Source: Chloroflexota bacterium (lineage in GTDB: Bacteria; Chloroflexota; Limnocylindria; Limnocylindrales; CSP1-4). Taken from it: a stretch of DNA of 44,937 nt. The DNA lies in contig PLZO01000034.1 in the NCBI GenBank assembly GCA_003152165.1, positions 66,264-111,200 on the forward strand, read 5' to 3'. The position numbers and the translations under genes were made by a program. Below are positions 35,862 to 44,785 of this stretch, one piece after another; position 1 is the first letter of the stretch, and every line of letters begins with the position of its first letter. Under the pieces are notes generated by a model. The model worked only from the letters and a program-made list of their open reading frames with translations. It searched no databases and was not told the origin of the DNA.

Positions 35862-37220
35862 GTGCGTGTGGTTCGACTAAGCCGTCGTCTTCTCGCCGCT
35901 GGGCTCACGCTCGTCGGGGTCCTCTCGATCGCCGTCGGCCTGGCCAGCCCCGCCCGCGCCGCCGGGCCCGTCGTCCCCGTCCTCTCGGCGACCGGCGTGG
36001 TCGACAGCGTCTTCGCGGCGTACCTCAAAGACGGCATTGCCCAGGCCGCAGGCGACGGGGCACCGGCCGTGGTCATCCAACTGGACACGCCCGGCGGCAG
36101 CCTTGACGCGACCAGCGAGATTGTCTCGGCGCTCCTCGAGGCGCCGATCCCGACGATCGTCTGGGTGGCGCCGGCCGGCGGTCGAGCGGCCAGCGCCGGC
36201 ACGTTCATCACCCTCGCCGCGAATCTGGCCTACATGGCGCCCGGTACGAACATCGGGGCGGCCTCGCCGGTCGACAGCTCGGGCCAGGATATCGGCGGGA
36301 CCCTCGGCCTGAAGGTGAAGAACGATGCGATGGCCAACATCCGCTCGATCGCCGAGGCCCGCGGGCGTAACGTGAACTGGGCCGTCAGCACGGTCGCCTC
36401 GGCGGTCAGCTCGCCGGCTTCGGAGGCGGTCGCACTGCACGCGGTCGACGGCATCGCAGCCACGCGGGACGACCTCCGGGCTGCCGCCAACGGCCGCGTA
36501 GTCACCGTGGCCGGCGGCCAGCAGGTCACCCTCGACCTGTCGGGCGCGACGTTCGACGAGCTGGGGATGAACCCCTTCCAGGGCTTCCTCCACCTTCTCT
36601 CCGATCCGAACATCGCCTTCCTGCTGTTCAGCCTGGGCGGCCTCGCACTCCTGCTCGAGCTCTTCCACCCCAACTTCGTCAGTGGGATCGTTGGCGCGAT
36701 CGCGGTCATCCTCGGGCTCGTCGGCTTCGGCAGCCTGCCGCTCAATGCCGCCGGCCTCCTCCTAGTCGGCCTGGGGATCGTCCTGTTCGGGCTCGAGATC
36801 GCGGTGACGAGCCACGGCCTGCTCGGCGCCGGCGGGGTCGTCTGCTTCGTCCTGGGCGCCTCGACGTTGTACACGCGCCCAGGTGACCCATTCGGCCCGG
36901 CCGTGAGCGTCGCCCTGCCGATGCTCGTGGTGATGACGGCCACCGCGGCCGCCTTCAGTGGGCTCATCATGTTCACCACAATCCGCACCCGCCGGATGGT
37001 TACCGGACCCGGGCTGGTCGGCGGGGCGCTCGAGCCCCGGACACCGGGGATCGTTCGCCGGCCGATCGACCCGCTGGGCTCGATCTCCGTCGGCGGGGAG
37101 GAATGGAGCGCCCGAGCGGCGGACGGCCACCCGATCGGGCGCGGGGAGCGAGTCAAGGTCGTGGCGCTGGACGGACTGACCGTGCTCGTCGAGCGAGATT
37201 CGCAGTCGTCGCCTGTCTGA
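35862..37220 (+). CDS. nfeD: NfeD-family membrane serine protease (long form)
   Basis: I chose the GTG at 35862 (or 35868, two codons later) because the signal peptide begins at once: RLSRRLLAAGLTLVGVLSIA, ending SPARAAG. The ClpP-like protease domain follows, with QLDTPGGSLDAT, then AASAGTFITLAAN holding the nucleophile Ser, and the KVKNDAM segment holding the likely base Lys. Four or more membrane helices and a C-terminal OB-fold NfeD domain (GGEEWSARAADGHPIGRGERVKVV) complete it. It sits in the cytoplasmic membrane, cleaves stomatin-like partners and helps in membrane-protein quality control. The stomatin gene follows 17 bp downstream, the classic pair. Confidence 0.92.
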   Translation: MRVVRLSRRLLAAGLTLVGVLSIAVGLASPARAAGPVVPVLSATGVVDSVFAAYLKDGIAQAAGDGAPAVVIQLDTPGGSLDATSEIVSALLEAPIPTIVWVAPAGGRAASAGTFITLAANLAYMAPGTNIGAASPVDSSGQDIGGTLGLKVKNDAMANIRSIAEARGRNVNWAVSTVASAVSSPASEAVALHAVDGIAATRDDLRAAANGRVVTVAGGQQVTLDLSGATFDELGMNPFQGFLHLLSDPNIAFLLFSLGGLALLLELFHPNFVSGIVGAIAVILGLVGFGSLPLNAAGLLLVGLGIVLFGLEIAVTSHGLLGAGGVVCFVLGASTLYTRPGDPFGPAVSVALPMLVVMTATAAAFSGLIMFTTIRTRRMVTGPGLVGGALEPRTPGIVRRPIDPLGSISVGGEEWSARAADGHPIGRGERVKVVALDGLTVLVERDSQSSPV

Positions 37221-37237
37221 CAGCATCGGAGGGTTCC

Positions 37238-38140
37238 ATGGACCCCGTTATCACCGCCATCGTCGCCTTCCTCCTTGTCGTCGTGTTGGTCGCGATCTAC
37301 CTCTCGGTCCGGATCGTTCAGCAGTACCAGAAGATGGTTGTGTTCCGGCTCGGCAAGACGAACGAGAAGATGGTCCGGGACGCGGGGCTCCGGTTCCTCA
37401 TTCCGGTCATCGACCGCCCGGTGAAGGTCGACATCCGCGAGCAGTTCATCGAGGTCCCCAGCCAGACGACGATCACCAAGGACAACGCCCCGATCAACGT
37501 CGACTTCCTCATCTATTGGCGGATCAGTGACCCGCTCAAGAGCGTCGTCAATGTCGTGAACTTCGCAGGCGCGCTCCAAGGGGTTGCCACGACCACCCTC
37601 CGGGCCGTCATCGGCGACATCCTGCTCGACGAGGTGCTGTCGAAGCGCGAGCAGATCAATGAGGTCCTGCGGGTCAAGCTCGACGACGTCACCGCGCGCT
37701 GGGGCGGCAAAGTGACGACCGTTGAGATCCGCGAGATCACCCCGCCGCGCGACGTCCAGGAGGCGATGAACCGCCAGCTGTCAGCTGAGCGGACACGGCG
37801 CGCCGTCATTACCGAGTCGGAAGGTATCCGCCAGGCGGCGATCAACGTGGCCGAGGGCCAGAAGCAGTCGGAAATCCTCAAGGCCGAGGGCGATCGACAG
37901 GCGGCCATCCTCCGGGCAGAGGGGTTCGGCCAGGCACTGACCCGGATCTTCGAGGCAGCATCCGGGGTCGACCAGAAGACGATGGCCCTCCAGTATCTCG
38001 AGGCGCTCAAGGCGCTGGGGGCGGGTCCCGCCACGAAGTTCGTCATCCCCCTCGAATTTACCCGGCTGATGGAGCCATTCGGCGAGTTCGTCCAGCGGGG
38101 GATGGCCGGACCAGGCAGCGAGAGCAGGTCGGGCGACTGA
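37238..38140 (+). CDS. SPFH/stomatin-like protein
   Basis: The ATG at 37238 follows GGAGGG. A single N-terminal membrane helix (residues 4-26, ITAIVAFLLVVVLVAIYLSV) leads to the SPFH domain: QQYQKMVVFRLGKT, GLRFLIPVIDRPVKVDIREQ, VDFLIYWRISDPLKSVVNV. A helical coiled-coil follows, with AINVAEGQKQSEILKAEGDR, RQAAILRAEGFGQAL and IPLEFTRLM at the C-terminus. Length (300 aa) and order are standard for prokaryotic stomatins. Such proteins oligomerise in the membrane and are the natural substrate or partner of the NfeD protease encoded just upstream. Confidence 0.94.
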   Translation: MDPVITAIVAFLLVVVLVAIYLSVRIVQQYQKMVVFRLGKTNEKMVRDAGLRFLIPVIDRPVKVDIREQFIEVPSQTTITKDNAPINVDFLIYWRISDPLKSVVNVVNFAGALQGVATTTLRAVIGDILLDEVLSKREQINEVLRVKLDDVTARWGGKVTTVEIREITPPRDVQEAMNRQLSAERTRRAVITESEGIRQAAINVAEGQKQSEILKAEGDRQAAILRAEGFGQALTRIFEAASGVDQKTMALQYLEALKALGAGPATKFVIPLEFTRLMEPFGEFVQRGMAGPGSESRSGD

Positions 38141-38161
38141 CCGGGGCCACCCGCTCGGGCA

Positions 38162-38187
38162 CTGACCGGGGCCGCCGGTTCGGTCAG
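38162..38187 (+). terminator. Probable hairpin terminator after the NfeD-stomatin operon
   Basis: CTGACCG (38162-38168) pairs with CGGTCAG (38181-38187). The stem lies 22 bases past the stomatin stop. There is no T-tract, as is common in high-GC genomes. CTGACCGGGGCC also occurs at 38137-38148, forming a direct repeat with 25-bp period. Confidence 0.45.
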
Positions 38188-38280
38188 CACGACCCGCGCG
38201 AGGCGGTCGGTCTCGTCACCGGCCCGACCGGGTAAGCTGCGTCACGTGCATTCGGCTCCTTCTGTGGGAGGGCTCCTTCG

Positions 38281-38745
38281 ATGAGCGACCAGATGGGTCT
38301 GCCGGCCGGGACCGAGCTCGGGCGCTGGGTTCGCATGCGGTGCCGCCTCAATGCACCGCCCGAGCGGGTGTTGCGGGCGTGGTCCAATCCGGAGGAGCTC
38401 GCCCGCTGGTTCCCTGAGCGGATCGAAGGGGGCTTGGCGGTCGGGTCGCGATCGATCCTTGTCTGGCCGGACCGACGGGTCTGGTGGGAGGTCGTCGAGG
38501 CTACCGAGAGTCGCTTCGTCTTCCGCTGGCCGTGGCTGGCCGACGAGCGGCTGATCACGACGGTCCATGTACTCGTCGATCCGGCGGGCTACGGTAGCTG
38601 GCTCGACCTAGAGGACGGTCCATTCCCGCTCGATCAGGCCGGGGTTCTTGACGCCTGGGCGAAGGCGATCGAAGGGTGGAGCGAGGCGCTAGCGCGGCTG
38701 CGCGCTCATCTCGATTTCAGCGTCGACCTGCGACCCCGAAGCTAG
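38281..38745 (+). CDS. AHSA1/SRPBCC family protein
   Basis: This 154-aa protein matches the activator-of-Hsp90-like START-type fold. The N-terminal strand and helix are MRCRLNAPPERVLRAWSNPEELARWFPERI, with VWWEVVEATESRFVFRW in the middle. The C-terminal long helix is DAWAKAIEGWSEALARLRAHL. The fold binds hydrophobic ligands in a central cavity; the physiological ligand is unknown. The ATG at 38281 has GGGAGGG upstream at about 12 bases. It stands alone between the stomatin operon and a lipoprotein gene. Confidence 0.85.
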   Translation: MSDQMGLPAGTELGRWVRMRCRLNAPPERVLRAWSNPEELARWFPERIEGGLAVGSRSILVWPDRRVWWEVVEATESRFVFRWPWLADERLITTVHVLVDPAGYGSWLDLEDGPFPLDQAGVLDAWAKAIEGWSEALARLRAHLDFSVDLRPRS

Positions 38746-38911
38746 GAGCGGGAGCACGACCACGAAGACGATCGCCGGACGCGGCCCACGCCTGGGCACG
38801 ATCCAACGCGTAGCCGGGGCGGCGGGGCGGAGTCGTTCCTCGCCACCGAGACGATTGTCTACGTCCCGCGTCATTCCCCTGGCCTCCGCCGAGGCGTAGA
38901 CTCCCAGACTT

Positions 38912-38948
38912 ACCTGTCTCCGTTTGGGGGCCCACCTCAGGGGCAGGT
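38912..38948 (+). promoter_or_regulatory. Possible leader hairpin before the lipoprotein gene
   Basis: ACCTGTCTCC can pair with GGGGCAGGT across an 18-base loop, with one bulged T and one wobble. It lies 24 bases upstream of the GTG at 38973. It might be a terminator of upstream transcription or a 5' UTR structure. Confidence 0.25.
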
Positions 38949-38972
38949 GAGAGCGGGAAGGGAGCGCCCCTG

Positions 38973-39863
38973 GTGAGGCAACTTCTGGCCACCGTCGTGG
39001 CCGCGATGATGCTGGCGGCCTGCGGGACCTCGGGCGCGTCGCCCACTCCGTCGCCCGCCACGGCAGCAACGGTCACGCCCAGTGCGGCGCCCACATCGTC
39101 GCCGAGCCCGACCGCGCCGCCATCCTCGCCGCCCGCGTCGGTCGGACCGAGTGGATCAGGCGCGTTCGTCCTGGCCGGTCTCGCCGCCTCGGTTGGGACG
39201 AGCGGTCCGCCAGATCCCTCGACATTTGCAACGTCATTTGCCTCGGAGACGCCCACGATCTACGTTGCCTACCAGCTGGCCGCCGGCTTGTCAGGGACGG
39301 TCACGGCGACCTGGGGGACGGTCGGCCAAAACCCGATCGTGAAGTCGTTCGATTACCCGGCCTCGGCGCCATGGGCCTACTTCACCCTGACCTATAAGGA
39401 TGGATTCATCCCGGCCGACTATCTGGAAACCCTGAGGTTCGAGCCGACCGGCGCGTCGGTGAGCCTGCCGTTCACGATCACCGGGCCCCGAAAGGCGCCG
39501 GCGACCCCCACACCGCTGCCGAGCGGAACGAGCGCTTTCACGCTTCTCCGGGCCGCGACTGGCGCGGACTCCTCGAAGCCCGCCCCTGACCCATCGACCT
39601 ACACCGACTCGTTCTCCACAACGGCGTCCGCCATCTACATCGTGTTCTCGTTGCGCTCGGGCCTCACCGGCACCGTGAGCTGCGCGATGACCGCCAATGG
39701 CTCGCCCTACGTCCAGGGACTGTCGCTCGACTACGGGACCGGCAACAGCTGGGGCGATTTCCAGGTCACACCCTCGGGGACCTTCCCGGCGGGCGACTAC
39801 GTGGCCACGATCACGTACACCCCGACCGGCGAGACACAGACAGTCAACTTCACGGTCAAGTGA
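38973..39863 (+). CDS. Secreted lipoprotein with two tandem beta-sandwich-like repeats
   Basis: The GTG at 38973 starts a lipoprotein signal (LLATVVAAMMLAAC). A Thr/Pro/Ser-rich spacer of about 45 residues follows. Two homologous repeats of about 105 residues come next: repeat 1 starts AFVLAGLAASVGTSGPPDPS and repeat 2 starts AFTLLRAATGADSSKPAPDP. Each continues with IY(V/I)V/A-x-x-L....L(S/T)GTV and ends in an F..ADYLETLRFEPTG or FPAGDYVATITYTPTG strand pair. I do not recognise the family; an adhesive or ligand-binding surface role is plausible. The repeats are clearly an internal duplication. Confidence 0.75.
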   Translation: MRQLLATVVAAMMLAACGTSGASPTPSPATAATVTPSAAPTSSPSPTAPPSSPPASVGPSGSGAFVLAGLAASVGTSGPPDPSTFATSFASETPTIYVAYQLAAGLSGTVTATWGTVGQNPIVKSFDYPASAPWAYFTLTYKDGFIPADYLETLRFEPTGASVSLPFTITGPRKAPATPTPLPSGTSAFTLLRAATGADSSKPAPDPSTYTDSFSTTASAIYIVFSLRSGLTGTVSCAMTANGSPYVQGLSLDYGTGNSWGDFQVTPSGTFPAGDYVATITYTPTGETQTVNFTVK

Positions 39864-39918
39864 TGCCGGGGAGAGCCGAAATCGGATGCCGATCGGGTCG
39901 AGCTTGGCGGGCCGGCGC

Positions 39919-40260
39919 CTAACAGCCGTTGCAGACGAGCTCGATGGTGGAGCTCCACGGCGGCCCGGCCGCATGGTCAGTGGTTTCGGCGCGAGCGGTC
40001 GTGGGTGAGGTCAGCGGGACGCTGACGGGTCGCTCCGTTCCGAGCACGCCGAGTGGGATCGTGAGTTGGAACTGGGTGCTCGAGAGTGAGCCGGTGATCG
40101 GGACTGATTGCTGACCCGTGACCGGCGTGGTCTCGCAGGCCGTCCGCAGGTAGAGATACGAGCCGACGGCTGTGCCCGAGACCCGCCCGCCACGATCGAC
40201 CACGAGACTGAGGGTGCCATCGACCGTGATCGAGCAACCGAGTAGGAAGGTCTCGACCAT
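39919..40260 (-). CDS. Hypothetical protein fragment, beta-rich, possibly lacking its secretion signal
   Basis: The frame from the ATG at 40260 gives about 113 residues with alternating hydrophobic/polar beta pattern (CSITVDGTLSLVVDRGGRVS, then LTIPLGVLGTERPV) and ends VCNGC. This looks like the C-terminal part of an extracellular protein. Upstream in frame, the sequence to 40464 is low in complexity and shows no signal peptide, so the 5' end has probably been lost. It is convergent with the lipoprotein gene. The function is unknown. Confidence 0.4.
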   Translation of the reverse strand: MVETFLLGCSITVDGTLSLVVDRGGRVSGTAVGSYLYLRTACETTPVTGQQSVPITGSLSSTQFQLTIPLGVLGTERPVSVPLTSPTTARAETTDHAAGPPWSSTIELVCNGC

Positions 40261-40414
40261 TGCCGGAGCAGTCGGCGAATAGCAGGAGGGTGCTGGCCAT
40301 TGTTGGGGACCGTCTCGCCCCCCGAGACCCCACCTGGCGCGGACAAACCAGCGGCCCCGGTGCGATAATGACCCGACGACCCCGAACTCGCTCCTGCGCA
40401 CGAGGTATCCGGAG

Positions 40415-40830
40415 ATGGCCCAGGCGCCCGCCCCGACCCAGGCCTCCTCCGCGACCGGCCCCAACGCCCCGGCGATGTCCAGTGCGGAGAACGTGCAGGA
40501 CGAACTAGACCCGATCGCGATCGACCACGCCGAGGGCGTCTACCAGTACAGCATCCATCGGTCGGGACGCATCACAGCCTGGGCCTCTTCGGCATCCTCG
40601 ACCTGGTGCGCTCCCGCTCCCCGTACGTGCCGCTCACCGGCTTGAATGGCACGTCTGACGAGATGAAGGGCATCGGCAGGTACTTCCGCCAGCACGGCCT
40701 GTACCCCATGATCGCCAACAACTCGATCCACACAAACCCGCCCCTGTGCATCACCGAGGAGCAGCTGGCGGAGGGCTTCGCTATCATCGACGCCGCCCTC
40801 GACATCGCCGACCAGGCCGTCACCGGGTAG
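40415..40830 (+). pseudogene. Class III aminotransferase reduced to its two ends by an internal deletion
   Basis: From the ATG at 40415 the sequence reads like the opening of an omega-amino-acid aminotransferase: NVQDELDPIAIDHAEGVYQY, where the family continues L(W/Y)DxDGxRYLDF. After about 40,555 the frame changes by one. From 40,561 the last 90 residues of the same family appear: HHSLGLFGILDLVRSRSPYV, FRQHGLYPMIANNSIHTNPP, LCITEEQLAEGFAIIDAALD. The cofactor-binding centre, including the lysine, about 300 residues in all, is gone. It sits 17 bp upstream of the second ABC transporter operon and was probably its first gene, so the original operon may have handled an amine. Confidence 0.78.
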
Positions 40831-40847
40831 CGGCGCAGCCGCGCGGC

Positions 40848-41752
40848 ATGCCAGGCTTGGCTGTGGGAGCAGACGAAGGGGGCCATTCGCGGGCCGTCCG
40901 GATGGCGCTGGTCGCGGCCGTGTTGGTCGCCGTGGTGCTCATCTGGGAAGGCGCCAAGTGGCTGGGCGGCGACCCGTGGCGCCTGCATAACACTTTGTTC
41001 GGCATCCGGATCGACTACGAACATACGCCGCCGTTCCACTGGCCGATCGCCTCGGACATCGCGCTGCCGCACATCTGGGTCATCCTCGCCGCGTTCGTGC
41101 TGCCGTACCAGCGCTTCGGCGACCCGGCCTGGCTCGTGCTCCTGGAAGCGGCGCTCTACACGTTCCGTGAGGCGCTCGTGGGGTTCGTCCTGGGTGCCCT
41201 CCTGGGCCTCGGTCTGGGCATCGTCTTCGTGCGCTCGCGGCTCCTCGAACGTGCGTTCATGCCCTACGTGGTCGCCTCCCAGGCCGTGCCTCTCATTACT
41301 ATCGCGCCGATCATCGTCATCTTCTTCGGCAACGCCTGGACCTCGGTCGCGCTGATCAGTGCCTATCTCACGTTCTTCCCGGTCACCGTGTCCGCCCTGC
41401 GCGGGCTGCGGGCTGCCGACCCACGGGCCTTCGAGTACTTCCGATCGACCGCCGCTAGCGAGCGCCAGATGCTCACCAAGCTGCGCCTTCCGGCGGCCGT
41501 GCCGTACCTCTTCGTCGCGTTCCGCATCAGCGCCGCGGCCGCGGTCGTGGGCGCGATCATCGGGGAGCTGCCGAACGGGCTGCAGCAGGGCGTCGGCGGC
41601 CTGATCCTCCAGTCGAGCCAGTACTACGTGACGGGCCCCGAACGCCTCTGGGCGACGGTCATTGCGGCGGCACTCCTCGGGCTGGCTTGCGTCGGCGCGG
41701 TGGCGCTCGCGGAACGGCTGCTCACCCGGGGCCGCTACCGGACCGTCAGCGC

Positions 41753-41756
<4 letters not shown>
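40848..41756 (+). CDS. ABC transporter permease (NitT/TauT- and RibX/ThiX-like), first of two
   Basis: The ATG at 40848 gives about 302 residues. The signature of the family is the EAA loop: FEYFRSTAASERQMLTKLRLPAAVPYLF. Hydrophobic helices occur around ALVAAVLVAVVLIW, FVLGALLGLGLGIVF, PLITIAPIIVIFFGNAW and AAALLGLACVGAVALAERLL. An unusual insert between the first and second helices (GGDPWRLHNTLFGIRIDYEH and on to about residue 90) makes it longer than its partner. It overlaps the ATPase gene by four bases (ATGA). Confidence 0.9.
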
Positions 41757-42597
<841 letters not shown>

Positions 42598-42601
<4 letters not shown>

Positions 42602-43389
42602 GCGCGCGCATCCGCGGTGCCCTCCCGTCATTCCTGATCTTCGTGGGCGTCCTGCTCGTGTGGGAGTTCGGGTTGGCCGCTCTGAACGTGCAGTCGTTCG
42701 TACTGCCCCGCCCGACCGTCATCCTGGCCGCGTTGGTCGACCAGGCCGACCTGCTCGCCCGAGCGACGCTCTATACCGGCAGCGAGGTCGTGGGCGGCCT
42801 GCTCGTGGGCTGCGGTCTCGGCGTCCTGGCCGCCTTCGCCGCGGCGCGCTGGCGAACGGTGCGAGAGGGCTTCCTCCCCATGGGCGTGGCCGCCAGTTCG
42901 ATCCCCATCCTCGCTTTGGCGCCGCTCACCAACATCTGGTTCACGGCCGAGTCGGCCACCTCGCGCATGGCCATCGTGGCCGTGCTCACGTTCTTCCCCA
43001 TGATGGTCAATACGGTACGGGGCCTGACCCAGGTGGACCCTGCGGCGCTCGAGCTGATGACCGCATGCGCCGCCTCGGAGGGCCAGATCCTGCGCAAGCT
43101 GCGCATCCCCAACGCTCTGCCGTACATGTTCACGGGCCTCAAGGTGGCGACCACGCTGGCCGTCATCGGCGCCGTGGTCGGCGAGTATTTCGGCGGCCCG
43201 CTGGCGGCACTGGGCGTCTACATCCAGAGCGAGGCCTACAACTTCCGCTACAACCACGCTTGGGCGGCGATCCTCATCGCCTGCGCCATGGGCATCGGCT
43301 TCTACGTGCTCGCGATCCTGGCCGAGCGGGTGGTCCTGCCGTGGCACGCTTCCGAACGCCGGGCGGAGGGCGCACAATTAGGCCACTGA
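42598..43389 (+). CDS. ABC transporter permease (NitT/TauT- and RibX/ThiX-like), second of two
   Basis: The GTG at 42598 starts a 263-aa permease in the standard family length. The loop ALELMTACAASEGQILRKLRIPNALPYM couples to the ATPase. Transmembrane helices include FLIFVGVLLVWEFGLAALNV, GGLLVGCGLGVLAAFAAARW and AAILIACAMGIGFYVLAILA. It carries EYFGGPLAALGVYIQSEAYN, typical of thiamine/pyrimidine and riboflavin-precursor permeases. It is followed by the hairpin-rich spacer and then the binding-protein gene. Confidence 0.92.
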
Positions 43390-43391
43390 GT

Positions 43392-43456
43392 CTCGGGTCC
43401 ACTCGACGGACCCGAGAAGGGCCCCGGCGGGCCCGAGGATGGGGCCGATTGGCCCC
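43392..43456 (+). promoter_or_regulatory. Three consecutive RNA hairpins before the binding-protein gene
   Basis: The first, CTCGGGTCC-actcgac-GGACCCGAG (43392-43416), has a perfect 9-bp stem. The second, GGGCCC-cggc-GGGCCC (43419-43434), and the third, GGGGCC-gatt-GGCCCC (43441-43456), each have perfect 6-bp stems with four-base loops. They fill nearly all of the spacer between the permease stop and the binding-protein ribosome-binding site. They could block exonucleases and raise binding-protein mRNA, or attenuate readthrough. Confidence 0.6.
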
Positions 43457-43476
43457 CGAGGAGAGGAGCGACGGGG

Positions 43477-44577
43477 ATGCAGTTGCGCCGTGCCAAGCTG
43501 ACCGGGCTGGTCGTCGCCGCCGCGCTGATGGCCGTGGCTTGCGGGTCGGGCAGTTCCGCCAGCGGCAGCCTGACGCCCGTGAAGTTCGTCCTGCAGTGGG
43601 TGCCGCAGGCCCAGTTCGCGGGCTACTTCGCGGCCGTCGACCAGGGCTATTTCAAGGACGCCGGCTTGGCCGTGACGATCGTGCCCGGCGGGCCGGACGT
43701 GAATCCGATGCAGGTGGTGGCCACCGGCGCTGCCGACATCGGCACCACCTGGGTGCCCAAGATGCTCGCCGCGCGTGAAGGTGGCACGGACCTGACCGAC
43801 ATCGCCCAGATTTACCAGCGCTCGGGCACGCTCGAGATCAGCTTCAAGAGCAAGGGCCTGACGTCCATCACCGCCCTCAAGGGCAAGAAGGTCGGCTCCT
43901 GGTTGGGCGGCGACGAGCCCGAGCTGTATGCCGACCTGACCAAGAACAGCATCGATCCGACCAACGCCAGCGACGTGAGCATCGTGAAGCAGGACTTCAC
44001 CATGAACCAGCTGGTCACCGGCCAACTCGATGCGGCCGAAGCCATGATCTATAACGAGTACGCACAGGTCCTGGAGGCCACCAACCCGGTCACCGGCAAG
44101 CTGTACCAGCCGTCCGACCTCAACGTCATCAACTTCAACACGGACGGCACGGCCATGCTCCAGGACATGATTTTCGCCTCGCAGAAGTGGCTGAGCACGG
44201 GCAACAACGCCACGATCGCGGAGAAGTTCCTGGAGGCCTCGTTCCGCGGCTGGATCTACTGCCGTGACAACGCCGCGTCGTGCGTCCAGTCGGTGCTGAA
44301 GGCCGGCTCGCAGCTGGGCACGTCGCACCAGACATGGCAGCTCAACGAGGTCAATGCGCTCATCTGGCCGTCGTCGGCCGGCATCGGCCAGCTCGACACG
44401 ACGGCCTGGGCCCAGACGGTCCAGATCGCCACCAAGTACGGCATCATCAAGTCGGCCCCGACCGGTGGTGCCTACCGCACCGACCTGGCCCAGCAGGCCC
44501 TGGCCGCCGTCAGCGGCGACACCAAGGGTACCAGCTGGCAGAAGGCGACCGTCACCCTCGCTCCGGGCGGCAACTAG
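43477..44577 (+). CDS. NMT1/THI5-like ABC transporter substrate-binding lipoprotein
   Basis: GAGGAGAGGAG precedes the ATG. A lipoprotein signal, LTGLVVAAALMAVAC, gives the anchored Cys at about residue 22. The mature part starts FVLQWVPQAQFAGYFAAVDQ and continues GYFKDAGLAVTIVPGGPDVN, the hallmark of thiamine- or pyrimidine-precursor and riboflavin-type binding proteins. TGAADIGTTWVPKML and KKVGSWLGGDEPELYADL follow. The length of 366 aa is slightly above average. Family members bind aromatic heterocycles or small amines; with an aminotransferase remnant in the operon, an amine is also possible. It is the last transporter gene, and a strong hairpin terminator follows 27 bp later. Confidence 0.92.
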   Translation: MQLRRAKLTGLVVAAALMAVACGSGSSASGSLTPVKFVLQWVPQAQFAGYFAAVDQGYFKDAGLAVTIVPGGPDVNPMQVVATGAADIGTTWVPKMLAAREGGTDLTDIAQIYQRSGTLEISFKSKGLTSITALKGKKVGSWLGGDEPELYADLTKNSIDPTNASDVSIVKQDFTMNQLVTGQLDAAEAMIYNEYAQVLEATNPVTGKLYQPSDLNVINFNTDGTAMLQDMIFASQKWLSTGNNATIAEKFLEASFRGWIYCRDNAASCVQSVLKAGSQLGTSHQTWQLNEVNALIWPSSAGIGQLDTTAWAQTVQIATKYGIIKSAPTGGAYRTDLAQQALAAVSGDTKGTSWQKATVTLAPGGN

Positions 44578-44603
44578 GCCGGCCGCCGTCGCTGCAAACG
44601 CTT

Positions 44604-44631
44604 CGAGGCCGGTCCACACGGGCCGGCCTCG
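44604..44631 (+). terminator. Hairpin terminator after the second ABC operon
   Basis: CGAGGCCGGTCC (44604-44615) pairs with GGGCCGGCCTCG (44620-44631) around an ACAC loop, with one G-U wobble in 12 pairs. No T-tract follows, but the position 27 bases after the last stop is right. Confidence 0.6.
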
Positions 44632-44785
44632 ACGATTCCCGCAGGTGCGCGATCGGTCGTGCGGGCGGTCGGCGCGTCAAGCGGGATACTGATCGCCGAC
44701 GAACCTGCTCGTGGCCGTCGTGCCCGTGCCCCATGGCGTCTGAGCCGCACGCGATCGTCTGCGGCCGCAGCGGCAACGTCCGCCA

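Noticed and set aside
36230-37579. A 449-aa minus-strand frame opposite NfeD and stomatin
   Set aside because: Both plus-strand genes are unambiguous, and the antisense product is Pro/Ser/Arg-rich.
40831-40847. Possible TPP or FMN riboswitch before the second ABC transporter
   Set aside because: Only 17 bp separate the aminotransferase remnant from the permease gene, and no conserved riboswitch core is visible upstream.
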